From positions 186,001-250,000 of the forward strand of contig NZ_SZPR01000003.1 of the NCBI RefSeq assembly GCF_005280195.1: a stretch of DNA of 64,000 nucleotides, read 5' to 3'. The DNA comes from Streptomyces galbus (GTDB lineage: Bacteria > Actinomycetota > Actinomycetes > Streptomycetales > Streptomycetaceae). A program made the position numbers and the translations under genes. This document shows, piece by piece, positions 50,808 to 59,031 of this stretch. Under the pieces are notes generated by a model. It did no database searches. It was not told the origin of the DNA and saw nothing but the letters and a program-made list of their open reading frames with translations. How positions within the stretch are numbered: the first letter of the stretch is position 1; the number at the start of each line of letters is the position of its first letter.

Positions 50808-52937
50808 ATGGTCAAGGGCGCCAACGTGGGGTTGGCGACGCTCAGCGACAACGTCGACGCGGTGATCGTGAGCCTCGGGTGGGCGAGCCCCACCGGTGAG
50901 GGCGACGCGGACGTGTCCGTGCTGCTGCTCGACGCGAGCGGCAAGGTCCGCAGCGACGCGGACTTCTACTTCTACAACCACCCGGTCGCGGCCGACGGCA
51001 GCGTGCACCTGCTGGGCAAACAGCCCGCGGGGGAGGGCAGCGAGGACCGCATCGGCTTCGACCTGACCGCCGTCCCGGCCGGGATCGAACGGGTGGTCAT
51101 CGCCGCGAGCCGCTACGGGGGAGCCCGGTTCGGCGAACTCGAGGACCTGCGGGTGACGTTGGCCGACGGGTCGGGCGAGGAGCTGCTGCGGTTCTCGATC
51201 GACGACGCGGGGTCGGTGAGCGCGTTCATCTTCGGCGAGCTGTACCGGCGCGGCGAGGAGTGGAAGTTCCGCGCGGTCGGCCAGGGCTACGACAACGGCC
51301 TGGCGGGGCTGGCGACGGACTTCGGGGTGGACATCGACGACGCCGATGACGCGGCCGACGCGGCCGACGGTGCGGACGACGCGGACGGCGCGGAGGGCGC
51401 TGACGCCGGTGCTGCTTCCGGCGCCCCCGTCGCCGTGGAGGACACCGCCGGGAGCACGGTCGAGGCGGAATCGCCGGCCGGCGGGGAGCCGTTGCCCGCC
51501 GTACCGGCCCCCCGGCGGCCCGAGGAGCAGGGCGGGGCACGGGACGCCGTAGGGGGCGAGCCGCAGGGCGCGGCGGGGAGCGAGCCGCGCAAGGCCGCCC
51601 GGCCCCGCACCGCCCGGCGCAAGGTGACCCTGCCGAAGACGGCACGCGCGTCCCTCGCGGAGAACGAGTCCTGGCGGCCGGCCCGGCTCTTCCCCGTGTC
51701 GGCGCTCAAGAGCGACCGCGACCGCGAGACGCGGGCCACGTCGGTCCTGCTGTCGGTGATGGCGCAGGTGCCGGAGTTCGGGCGGCGGCTCACGGCGGGC
51801 TTCGGCGCCCCGGCCGGCCGGATGGAGACGTTCACCGAGGTGTCCCTGCCGCACGGTGACACCCCGCGCCGGCCCGACGGCGTCCTGCGCGTCGAGCGGG
51901 CCGGCAAGCTGTGGACGGCGCTCGTCGAGACCAAGACCAACGGCAACGCCCTGCGGGCCGAACAGGTGCAGGCGTACATGGACATCGCCGCGCGCCGCGG
52001 TTACGAGGCCGTCGTCACGCTCTCCAACGACGTGGCCCTGGAAGGCAGTCCACTGGTCGACGTGAAGACCGACGGCCGCCGCAAGCACAAGGTGGCCCTG
52101 TGGCACCTGTCCTGGGCCGAGGTCGCGCACCAGGCGCAGATGCTGATCCGCCACGAGGGCGTCGGCAACAGCGCCCACGCCTGGCTGCTCCAGGAGCTGC
52201 TGCACTACCTCCAGCACGAGAACTCCGGGTGCCACGGCTTCCAGAACATGGGCGCCGCCTGGGTGCCCGTGCGCAAGGGCATCGACGACGAGACCCTGTG
52301 CCAGGGCGACCCGCGGACGCTGGAGGTCGTCGAGAGCTGGGAGCGGCTCATCCGCCAGGTCTGCCTGGGCCTCGGCGGCGAGCTCGGCCAGAAGGTGCTG
52401 CCGGTGCGGCGCGCCCGGCGCGGCACCGACCCCGGGGTGCGCCGGGCCCGGATGGCCGACGAGCTGTGCCGGGACGGCAGGCTGCACGCGGAGGTGCTGA
52501 TCGAGGGCGCCCCGGGCGTCCTGACCGTCGCCGCGGACCTGCGCACCGGCAAGCTGCGCACCTCCATCGAGGTCCCGGCGCCCGAGCAGGGCTACCCGCT
52601 CAACTGGGCCAAGCGGCTGGTGCGACGGCTGGCCGAGGCACCGGCCGACCTGCACGTGGAGACCCTGGTCGAGGGCGAGGGCGGCGGGCCGCGCGGCACC
52701 CTGGAGCGGCTGCGCCCCGAGCCGGCGGACCTGCTGCCGAAGAACGGCGCCCGGATCACCGGGTTCCGGCTGTCCCTGTTCAAGAGCATGGGCAGCAGCC
52801 GCGGCAACGCGGAGACCGGCTTCATCCGCAGCGTCGACGACGCCGTGCACCGTTTCCACGACGGTGTGGTGGTCCACCTGGACCGGCCCGCGGGGCGCAG
52901 GTCCGCGGCCGCGGCGCCGGCGGTCGCGGCGGGCTGA
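50808..52937 (+). CDS. TerD domain fused to a RecB-like PD-(D/E)XK nuclease domain
   Basis: A 709-residue fusion. Residues ~1-170 are a TerD-type calcium-binding domain (KGANVGLATLSDNVDAVIVSLGW, DADVSVLLLDASGKV, DADFYFYNHPVA). A long Asp/Ala-rich then Pro/Ala-rich linker (~175-290) follows. Residues ~300-470 carry a PD-(D/E)XK core: Glu344, Asp357 (RRPDGVL), E374-x-K376 (ALVETKTNG) and QxxxY (Q386-V-Q-A-Y390). A further domain lies at ~480-700 (LRTSIEVPAPEQGYPLNWAKRLVRRL). The pattern suggests a DNA-cutting effector sensed or armed by TerD. The start is ATG 50808, or GTG 50799 nearer the G-rich site. Confidence 0.75.
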   Translation: MVKGANVGLATLSDNVDAVIVSLGWASPTGEGDADVSVLLLDASGKVRSDADFYFYNHPVAADGSVHLLGKQPAGEGSEDRIGFDLTAVPAGIERVVIAASRYGGARFGELEDLRVTLADGSGEELLRFSIDDAGSVSAFIFGELYRRGEEWKFRAVGQGYDNGLAGLATDFGVDIDDADDAADAADGADDADGAEGADAGAASGAPVAVEDTAGSTVEAESPAGGEPLPAVPAPRRPEEQGGARDAVGGEPQGAAGSEPRKAARPRTARRKVTLPKTARASLAENESWRPARLFPVSALKSDRDRETRATSVLLSVMAQVPEFGRRLTAGFGAPAGRMETFTEVSLPHGDTPRRPDGVLRVERAGKLWTALVETKTNGNALRAEQVQAYMDIAARRGYEAVVTLSNDVALEGSPLVDVKTDGRRKHKVALWHLSWAEVAHQAQMLIRHEGVGNSAHAWLLQELLHYLQHENSGCHGFQNMGAAWVPVRKGIDDETLCQGDPRTLEVVESWERLIRQVCLGLGGELGQKVLPVRRARRGTDPGVRRARMADELCRDGRLHAEVLIEGAPGVLTVAADLRTGKLRTSIEVPAPEQGYPLNWAKRLVRRLAEAPADLHVETLVEGEGGGPRGTLERLRPEPADLLPKNGARITGFRLSLFKSMGSSRGNAETGFIRSVDDAVHRFHDGVVVHLDRPAGRRSAAAAPAVAAG

Positions 52938-52947
52938 GCCGGCGGGT

Positions 52948-52980
52948 CCCGCCTCCCGGTGGACGGAACCGGGAGGCGGG
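52948..52980. terminator. 13-bp bidirectional hairpin
   Basis: Arms 52948-52960 (CCCGCCTCCCGGT) and 52968-52980 pair exactly with a 7-nt loop, between the TerD fusion gene and the convergent membrane glycosyltransferase. Confidence 0.75.
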
Positions 52981-53033
52981 TCCGTGGATCGCGCCGGTTC
53001 GTCCACAGGGTGTGGACAACTGTTCGGGTCGGG

Positions 53034-54377
53034 TCACCAGCCCGTCAGCAGGGTGTGGTTGAGCAGGAGGGCGAGGGCCGCCTGGGCGGTCAGCCAGGGC
53101 CGGGGGCGGGGGAGGAAGGCGCAGCAGGGCAGGAGCCACAGGGCGAACGGGAGCCAGATGCGTTCCGTCTCGGCCTTGCTCATGCCCGACAGGTCCGCGA
53201 CCAGCAGCGCGGCCAGCGCCGCCGCGACCAGGACGGCCAGCCGGCGGTCGGCTCCCGGCGCCGGGTGCCGCAGGGCCGTACCGCCGCGGCTCAGGCCCGC
53301 CGCCGTCGCCGGGCCCGTGATCAGCGCCGTGCAGGCCAGGTTGGCCCACACCCAGTAGCCGTACGGGCGGACGCCGCCCGCCCCCTCGTAGTAGCGGGTG
53401 ACCAGCAGCCGGTACGCCTCCCACCAGTCGAAGCCGGCCACCGTGAACGCCGTGGGCACCACCGCCAGGCCCGCCAGGAACAGCACCGCCCGAGGCACGG
53501 GACGCGCCCGCGCGCCCCGCCCGCCCAGCACCACCACGGCCGCGCCGATCAGCGCGTACAGCGTCAGGCCGTACGACAGGTAGCAGGTCAGGCCGAAGAG
53601 CAGGCCGGAGAGGGCGGCGTACGGCAGCGACCGGCGCGCGGGGCCGCCGGTCACCGCCAGGGCCAGGCAGGCCACCGCCCACGCCGCCACCGCCGCGAAG
53701 TACGCGTCCGCCGACACCCCCTGCCACACCGCGGCGGGCGCCAGCACCAGGAAAGGCGCCGCCCGCCGGGCCAGGGACTCACCGGTCAGGGCCCGTACCG
53801 CCACCAGCACCGCCGCGCCCGCCGTCGCGCCGGTCACCACGCACCACGCGGCCGCCCAGCCGCCGCCCCCGAGGCCGGCCCGGTCCAGGAGCACGAACGT
53901 GAGCGTCGAGCCGGGCGGGTGACCGGCGACGTGGGCGGGCCAGTTGTCGGGCGAGTGCAGCAGGATGTGCCGGCTGAAGCCGGCCAGCGCGGCCGGGATG
54001 TCGTCGAAGCGGCCGACGGCACGCAGGTACTCGTTCCGCGTGGTGAGCCGGCCCGCCACGCCCCGCTGCCAGCCGTCCACCAGGGCCAGCGAGAAGATCC
54101 AGGCCGTCGCCGTCGCCCAGACCGCCGCGAGCAGGGCGGGCCAGCGCAGCCGCGCGGCCAGGACGGGACCGTGGACGACCACCGCCGCCGCGAGGACCAC
54201 GGCCGCCGGGGTGCCGGGGCCGACGTGCGGGTCCCAGGTCGCCAGCAGCGGCGGCCAGTTCACCCGCAGCCGGTCCTGGATCGGCCGGCCGGCCAGCACC
54301 GCCGCGACGACGAGCAGCACGGCCGCGGCGACGGCGTACGCGTCCCGGCGCCCGGCGCGGACCGGGCGGCCGGTCAC
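53034..54377 (-). CDS. polytopic membrane glycosyltransferase-like protein
   Basis: A 447-residue protein with about ten helices, resembling GT-C polyprenol-phosphate mannosyltransferases. After the first helix an external loop carries RDAYAV...WDPHVGPG, and a later region has FSRHILLHSPDNWPAHVAGHPPGS. GTG 54377 overlaps the stop of the methyltransferase gene (GTGA, 54374-54377). It is the last gene of a four-gene coupled operon with two soluble glycosyltransferases, which suggests lipid-linked glycan assembly at the membrane. Confidence 0.75.
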   Translation of the reverse strand: MTGRPVRAGRRDAYAVAAAVLLVVAAVLAGRPIQDRLRVNWPPLLATWDPHVGPGTPAAVVLAAAVVVHGPVLAARLRWPALLAAVWATATAWIFSLALVDGWQRGVAGRLTTRNEYLRAVGRFDDIPAALAGFSRHILLHSPDNWPAHVAGHPPGSTLTFVLLDRAGLGGGGWAAAWCVVTGATAGAAVLVAVRALTGESLARRAAPFLVLAPAAVWQGVSADAYFAAVAAWAVACLALAVTGGPARRSLPYAALSGLLFGLTCYLSYGLTLYALIGAAVVVLGGRGARARPVPRAVLFLAGLAVVPTAFTVAGFDWWEAYRLLVTRYYEGAGGVRPYGYWVWANLACTALITGPATAAGLSRGGTALRHPAPGADRRLAVLVAAALAALLVADLSGMSKAETERIWLPFALWLLPCCAFLPRPRPWLTAQAALALLLNHTLLTGW

Positions 54378-55120
54378 CGTGCTCTCCGTCCGCCGGCCGG
54401 TGCCGCCCCGCTGCGCAGGGCCGCGAACCGGCGGTCGTCCGCCGTCCACACACCGGCCGGGTCCCAGCCGCGGGCGTACCGCAGCAGGGCCGCCGTCCCC
54501 AACCGCGCCCAGGGGAACGGCGGTTCGGTCTGCCGTACGTCGCCGACGCCGACGACGTGCACGTGCGTGCGCTCGTCCACGTCCACCGGCGCGGTCTCGG
54601 CGATCAGCAGCCCCCCGGGGCGCAGCAGCCGGGCCACCCGGTCGAGCAGGGTCCGCGGGTCGCCGCCTATGCCGAGGTTGCCGTCCATCAGCAGCACCGT
54701 GTCCCAACGCCCCTCCGCGGGCAGCGGGTCGAACACGGAACGGCGCAGCGCCTGCCCGCCGAGCCGCACGGTGTGGGCCACGGCGGCCGGGCTGACGTCG
54801 ATGCCGAGGACGGTACGGCCGCGCGCCGCGAGTTCCGCGACCAGCCGGCCGGGGCCGCAGCCCACGTCCAGCACCGCGCCCTCGCAGCGGTCCAGCACCG
54901 CCCGGTCGACCGCGTTCGCCCGCGCGCACCAGCGTTCGACGTCCAGCGGCAGCAGCCAGCCGTCGGCCCGGCGCAGGAACAGCGGCCCGCGTCCGGTGCG
55001 CAGGGCGGTGGCGTACGGGTCGGAGGCGGACCACGCCCCCGGGACCCCCGGGCCGGCCTGTGCCGTCGCCGGGTCGTGGGCCGCCACCTCCGTCGCCGTA
55101 CCGCTGCCGCCGCCGCTCAC
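54374..55120 (-). CDS. class I SAM-dependent methyltransferase (operon)
   Basis: A 248-residue methyltransferase. Motif I is VLDVGCGPGRLV, with GIDVSPAAVAHTVR and a later LRPGGLLIAETAPV. It is the third gene of the operon. GTG 55120 lies 31 bp after the DUF2064 stop, with GAGGGAGGGG upstream. Coupling by 4 bp to the membrane glycosyltransferase suggests methylation of a glycan or lipid intermediate. Confidence 0.85.
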   Translation of the reverse strand: MSGGGSGTATEVAAHDPATAQAGPGVPGAWSASDPYATALRTGRGPLFLRRADGWLLPLDVERWCARANAVDRAVLDRCEGAVLDVGCGPGRLVAELAARGRTVLGIDVSPAAVAHTVRLGGQALRRSVFDPLPAEGRWDTVLLMDGNLGIGGDPRTLLDRVARLLRPGGLLIAETAPVDVDERTHVHVVGVGDVRQTEPPFPWARLGTAALLRYARGWDPAGVWTADDRRFAALRSGAAPAGGRRAR

Positions 55121-55151
55121 GCCGCCCCCTCCCTCGTCGTACAGCCGCCGC

Positions 55152-55844
55152 TCACGACCGCACCCCCGGCCCGGACGCGGCCAGTCGCCGCGCGAAGCGG
55201 CCCGTCGGGGCCAGGGCGGCGACCTCCGCCGCGTCGGCCGCCGTGTCCACGTCCCGCAGGCACGGCAGGTCCCGCACCCGCAGTCCCGCCGCCCGCAGCC
55301 GCTCGCGCTGTACGGCGCCGGTGACCGGCGTCGACATCGGCACGCCCCGCAGCAGGGCCTCCGCCCGGCCGGGGTCGGCGAGCCCGAGCGCCCAGAAACC
55401 GCCGTCGGCGGCGGGCCCGAACCAGGCGTCGCAGCCGGTGAAGTCCACGCCCAGCAGCTCGGGGGTGACCTGCGGGGTGTCCATGCCGATCAGCAGGGCC
55501 GGTCCCGGCCGGTGCGCGAAGGCGGCGGCGAGGCGGGCGTCGAGCCCTCCGCCGCACTGCGGCACGACGTCGATGCCGGGCGGCAGCCACGGGCCGCGGG
55601 AGCCGTCGAGCACCAGGACACGGTGGGCGGCGGGCGTGGCGGCCACGGTGCGCAGGGTGTCGGCGAGGGCGGCCTCGGCGAGGGCGGCGGCCTCCTGCGG
55701 CGAGTACGGCGGGGTGAGGCGGGTCTTGACGCGGCCGGGACGCGGCTCCTTGGCGATGACCAGGAGGGTGGCGAGGGGGGTGGCGAGGGGGGTGGTGGGG
55801 GCGGCGGGGAGGCCGGCGGGGCGGGCGTCCCGCGCGGTCGTCAT
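55152..55844 (-). CDS. DUF2064 (TIGR04282) glycosyltransferase-like protein
   Basis: A 230-residue protein of the DUF2064 family (related to GT-A fold enzymes in glycan and arsenosugar clusters). Motifs: LLVIAKEPRPGRVKTRLTPPYS, ALLIGMDTPQVTPELL (acidic DxD-like centre) and DLPCLRDVDTAADAAEVA. Its ATG overlaps the GT2 stop (ATGA, 55841-55844), the second link in the coupled operon. Confidence 0.85.
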   Translation of the reverse strand: MTTARDARPAGLPAAPTTPLATPLATLLVIAKEPRPGRVKTRLTPPYSPQEAAALAEAALADTLRTVAATPAAHRVLVLDGSRGPWLPPGIDVVPQCGGGLDARLAAAFAHRPGPALLIGMDTPQVTPELLGVDFTGCDAWFGPAADGGFWALGLADPGRAEALLRGVPMSTPVTGAVQRERLRAAGLRVRDLPCLRDVDTAADAAEVAALAPTGRFARRLAASGPGVRS

Positions 55845-56554
55845 GAGCGGTCCGCCGGGTGTGCCGGCGCCGGCTCCGTGACGCGCCGCGGCGCCTCCCC
55901 GAGCACCCCGCTCATGTCCCGCACCGCCTGCCAGGTGCCGGTCACCTTGGAGGCGCCGGTGCGCGGGCGGTACGGCACGTCGTGCTCGGTGATCCGCCAG
56001 CCCGCGTCGGCGGCGCGCACCACCATCTGCAGGGGGTAGCCGCTGCGGCGGTCGGTCAGGCCGAGGGCGAGCAGCGGCTCGCGGCGGGCGGCGCGCAGCG
56101 GACCGAGGTCGTGCAGGCGCAGGCCGGTGCGGCGGCGCAGCAGGCGGGTGAGGGCGAGGTTGCCGGCCCGGGCGTGCGGCGGCCAGGCGCGCCGGGACTG
56201 CGGGCGGCGCCGGCCGAGCGCCAGGTCGGCCGCGCCGGAGCGCACCTCGTGGACGAAGGGCACGAGCAGGGCGGGGTCGAGGGAGGCGTCGCAGTCGCAG
56301 AAGCAGACCACGTCGGCGGTCGCGGCGCTCAGCCCGGCGTGGCAGGCGGCGCCGAAGCCGCGCCGGGCCTCGGGCACGACCGTCGCGCCGAGGGCGCGGG
56401 CGAGGTCCGCCGAGCCGTCGGTGGAGCCGTTGTCCACGACGAGCGCGCGCCAGCCTGCGGGGACGCGGGCGAGGACCCAGGGGAGGGCCTCGGCCTCGTT
56501 CAGGCAGGGGAGCACGACGTCGACGCCTTGCGGCGGTGGTGGGGTCGTCGTCAC
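55841..56554 (-). CDS. GT2 family glycosyltransferase (DPM1-like)
   Basis: A 237-residue soluble glycosyltransferase with GT-A fold: VDVVLPCLNEAEALPWVL, ALVVDNGSTDGSADLAR, and CDCDASLDP as the metal-binding DxD. The conserved YPLQMVVRAADAGWRITEHDVPYRPRTGASKVTG block matches polyprenol-phosphate glucosyl/mannosyltransferases, though the C-terminal membrane helices are absent. GTG 56554 begins the operon, divergent from the two-component system. Confidence 0.88.
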   Translation of the reverse strand: MTTTPPPPQGVDVVLPCLNEAEALPWVLARVPAGWRALVVDNGSTDGSADLARALGATVVPEARRGFGAACHAGLSAATADVVCFCDCDASLDPALLVPFVHEVRSGAADLALGRRRPQSRRAWPPHARAGNLALTRLLRRRTGLRLHDLGPLRAARREPLLALGLTDRRSGYPLQMVVRAADAGWRITEHDVPYRPRTGASKVTGTWQAVRDMSGVLGEAPRRVTEPAPAHPADRS

Positions 56555-56665
56555 GCTCTCACCCTACGAACGGGAAACGGGCATTCCGGGCGGCCGCTCC
56601 TTACGAAACGCGGACGTCGGCGCCGGGCCCGCGCCGCTCGCCGGGCCCGGTGCGAGGCTGGTGGC

Positions 56666-57505
56666 ATGCAGCAGTCCCACGAGCGGCCGGAGCCGGCCGG
56701 CCCCGGGCGGCCCGCTCACGCCGGCGCCGCCCCCGCGCGTCCCGCCCCCGCGCATCCCGCTCCCGCCGGTCCCACCTCCCCCGCTCCCGCCCCCTCCCGT
56801 CCCGCCCGCATCCTCGTCGTCGACGACGACCCGACCGTCGCCGAGGTGGTCACCGGGTACCTGGACCGCGCCGGCTACGTCGTCGACCGGGCCGGTGACG
56901 GCCCCGCGGCGCTCGCGCGGGCCGCCGGGCACCGCCCCGACCTGGTGGTGCTCGACCTGATGCTGCCCGGCATGGACGGCCTGGAGGTGTGCCGGCGGAT
57001 GCGCGCGGACAGCGGCCCGGTGCCGGTCATCATGCTCACCGCCCGCGGCGACGAGGACGACCGCATCCTGGGCCTGGAGGTCGGCGCCGACGACTACGTC
57101 ACCAAGCCGTTCAGCCCCCGCGAACTGGTCCTGCGCGTCGAGTCGGTGCTGCGCCGCACCCGCCCCCGCGCAGACACCGGCCCGCTGGGCGCGGCGGGCC
57201 TCACGATCGACCCGGCGGCCCGCCGCGCCACCAAGAACGGCACGGAACTGGCGCTCACGCTGCGCGAGTTCGACCTGCTGGCGTTCTTCCTGCGGCACCC
57301 GGGGCGGGCGTTCGGGCGCGAGGACCTGATGCGCGAGGTGTGGGGCTGGGACTTCGGTGACCTGTCCACGGTCACCGTGCACGTACGGCGGCTGCGCGGC
57401 AAGGTCGAGGACGACCCGGCCCGGCCCCGGCTGATCCAGACGGTGTGGGGCGTCGGCTACCGCTTCGACCCCTCCGCCACCGACCCCGCCGAGCGGGAGG
57501 TCTGA
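56666..57505 (+). CDS. OmpR-type response regulator
   Basis: A 279-residue regulator. A Pro/Ala-rich leader (~1-45) precedes a receiver domain (acidic residues 53-55, phospho-Asp97 in VVLDLMLPG, Lys147 in YVTKPF) and a winged-helix DNA-binding domain (LTLREFDLLAFFLRHPG, LSTVTVHVRRLRGKVEDDP). It is phosphorylated by the adjacent kinase. The start ATG 56666 has no strong ribosome site; an inner ATG is absent. The 111-bp region to the divergent GT operon is a likely target. Confidence 0.92.
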   Translation: MQQSHERPEPAGPGRPAHAGAAPARPAPAHPAPAGPTSPAPAPSRPARILVVDDDPTVAEVVTGYLDRAGYVVDRAGDGPAALARAAGHRPDLVVLDLMLPGMDGLEVCRRMRADSGPVPVIMLTARGDEDDRILGLEVGADDYVTKPFSPRELVLRVESVLRRTRPRADTGPLGAAGLTIDPAARRATKNGTELALTLREFDLLAFFLRHPGRAFGREDLMREVWGWDFGDLSTVTVHVRRLRGKVEDDPARPRLIQTVWGVGYRFDPSATDPAEREV

Positions 57506-57508
57506 CCG

Positions 57509-58618
57509 GTGCGCGACACCCTCCTCATCGCCCTGTACGCCTTCGCCGGCGCCGCCCTGACCGGTCTCGCCGGGGCCGCCGTGCTGCGCGGCATCCGCCG
57601 CCGCTCGCTCACCGCGTCGCTCGCCGTCGTCACGGCGGTCGGGGTGGTCGCGATGCTCGCCGGGACGCTGGCCGTGGCGTGGGCGATGTTCCTGTCCCCG
57701 CACGACCTGAAGGTCGTCACCACGGTGGTCGCCATGGCCGCCGCGGTGTCCCTGGCCACCGCGCTGCTGCTGGGCCGCTGGGTGGTGGCCCGCAGCCGTG
57801 AACTCACCGTCGCCGCCCGCTCGTTCGGCGACGGCGGCGCCTTCGCCCCGCCCGTGCAGCCCGGCACCGCCGAACTGGACGCGCTCAGCCGGGAACTGGC
57901 CGCCACCAGTGCCCGGCTCGCCGAATCCCGGGAGCGGGAACGGGCGTTGGAGACGTCCCGGCGGGAACTGGTCGCCTGGATCTCGCACGACCTGCGCACC
58001 CCGCTGGCCGGACTGCGCGCCATGTCGGAGGCGCTGGAGGACGGCGTCGCCGCCGACCCCGACCGCTACCTCAAGCAGATCCGCACCGAGGTCGAACGGC
58101 TCAACGACATGGTCGGCGACCTCTTCGAGCTGTCCCGCATCCACGCGGGCACCCTCCCGCTGAGCCCGTCCCGGATCTCCCTGTACGACCTGGTCGGCGA
58201 CGCCCTCGCGGGGGCCGACCCGCTCGCCCGGGAGCACGGCGTCCGGCTGGTCGGCGCCCACGTGGAACCGGTCCCGGTGGAGGTCGACGGCCGGGAGATG
58301 AGCCGGGTGCTGGGGAACCTGCTGGTCAACGCGATCCGCCGGACGCCCGCCGACGGCACGGTCGCGGTGGCCGCCGAACGCTCCCCGGACGGCGTGGTGC
58401 TGTCGGTGACCGACGGCTGCGGCGGCATCCCGCCCGAGGACCTGCCGCGCGTCTTCGACACCGGCTGGCGCGGCAGCGACGCCCGCACCCCGCCCGCCGG
58501 GGCGGGCCTGGGCCTGGCGATCGTCCGCGGCATCGTCGAGGCCCACCGGGGCCGGGCCGGCGTGCGCAACGTCCCCGGCGGCTGCCGCTTCGAGGTGACC
58601 CTGCCGGTGGCGCCGTAG
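57509..58618 (+). CDS. sensor histidine kinase
   Basis: A 369-residue kinase. Two helices (residues ~8-27 and ~36-62) bracket a very short external loop, and a third membrane segment is at ~69-90. A HAMP-like/coil segment (~90-150) leads to the dimerisation domain with His160 (WISHDLRTPLAG). The HATPase has LLVNAIRRTP (N box), VTDGCGGIPPEDLP (G1) and AGLGLAIVRGIVEAH (G2). It is cytoplasmic-side sensing by layout. GTG 57509 begins 3 nt after the regulator stop, so the genes form one operon. Confidence 0.92.
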   Translation: MRDTLLIALYAFAGAALTGLAGAAVLRGIRRRSLTASLAVVTAVGVVAMLAGTLAVAWAMFLSPHDLKVVTTVVAMAAAVSLATALLLGRWVVARSRELTVAARSFGDGGAFAPPVQPGTAELDALSRELAATSARLAESRERERALETSRRELVAWISHDLRTPLAGLRAMSEALEDGVAADPDRYLKQIRTEVERLNDMVGDLFELSRIHAGTLPLSPSRISLYDLVGDALAGADPLAREHGVRLVGAHVEPVPVEVDGREMSRVLGNLLVNAIRRTPADGTVAVAAERSPDGVVLSVTDGCGGIPPEDLPRVFDTGWRGSDARTPPAGAGLGLAIVRGIVEAHRGRAGVRNVPGGCRFEVTLPVAP

Positions 58619-58633
58619 GGGAGCGGGCGGGGT

Positions 58634-58939
58634 TCAGGGGGAGGGCACGGCGGGCTGCGCGTGGCGGAAGAGCGTGAGCAGGACCAGCAGCACCGTGAGC
58701 AGCCCGAGGAAACGGGCCGCGCGCCGGACCCTGGCCGCCGGGTCGAGCTGCCGCCAGGCGGGACCGGCCGCGGGCTCCTCGGGACACCACACCTCGCCGA
58801 CGGTGTCGTCCACGCCCGCGCCGGACGCCCGCTCACGGGCCGACGGCTCGCGCGGTGCCGAGCGGCGTATGGCCTCCTCGCTGTCGCGGAGGAACTTCCC
58901 CCACTCCGCCTCCGGTACGACCGGCTCCCTCGCGGTCAC
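58634..58939 (-). CDS. small single-pass membrane protein
   Basis: A 101-residue protein. A polar, acidic N-terminal domain (EAEWGKFLRDSEEAIRRS) leads to one C-terminal hydrophobic helix (residues ~77-92, FLGLLTVLLVLLTLF). It has the tail-anchored layout of small actinobacterial membrane proteins. It is convergent with the kinase gene, 15 bp apart. Function unknown. Confidence 0.65.
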   Translation of the reverse strand: MTAREPVVPEAEWGKFLRDSEEAIRRSAPREPSARERASGAGVDDTVGEVWCPEEPAAGPAWRQLDPAARVRRAARFLGLLTVLLVLLTLFRHAQPAVPSP

Positions 58940-58995
58940 TGCCCTCGTCCTCCCGTCCGCAACGGCGTCGTCGATGTCTGCCTGTCAGGACGACG

Positions 58996-59021
58996 GGGGG
59001 CGGGAACGCGTTCCCGCCCCC
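58996..59021 (-). terminator. 26-bp perfect palindrome hairpin
   Basis: GGGGGCGGGAACG followed by its exact complement, 26 bp, with no loop base to spare (stem ~11-12 bp in practice). It lies 10 bp after the pectate lyase stop. Confidence 0.65.
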
Positions 59022-59031
59022 GGTCAGAAGG

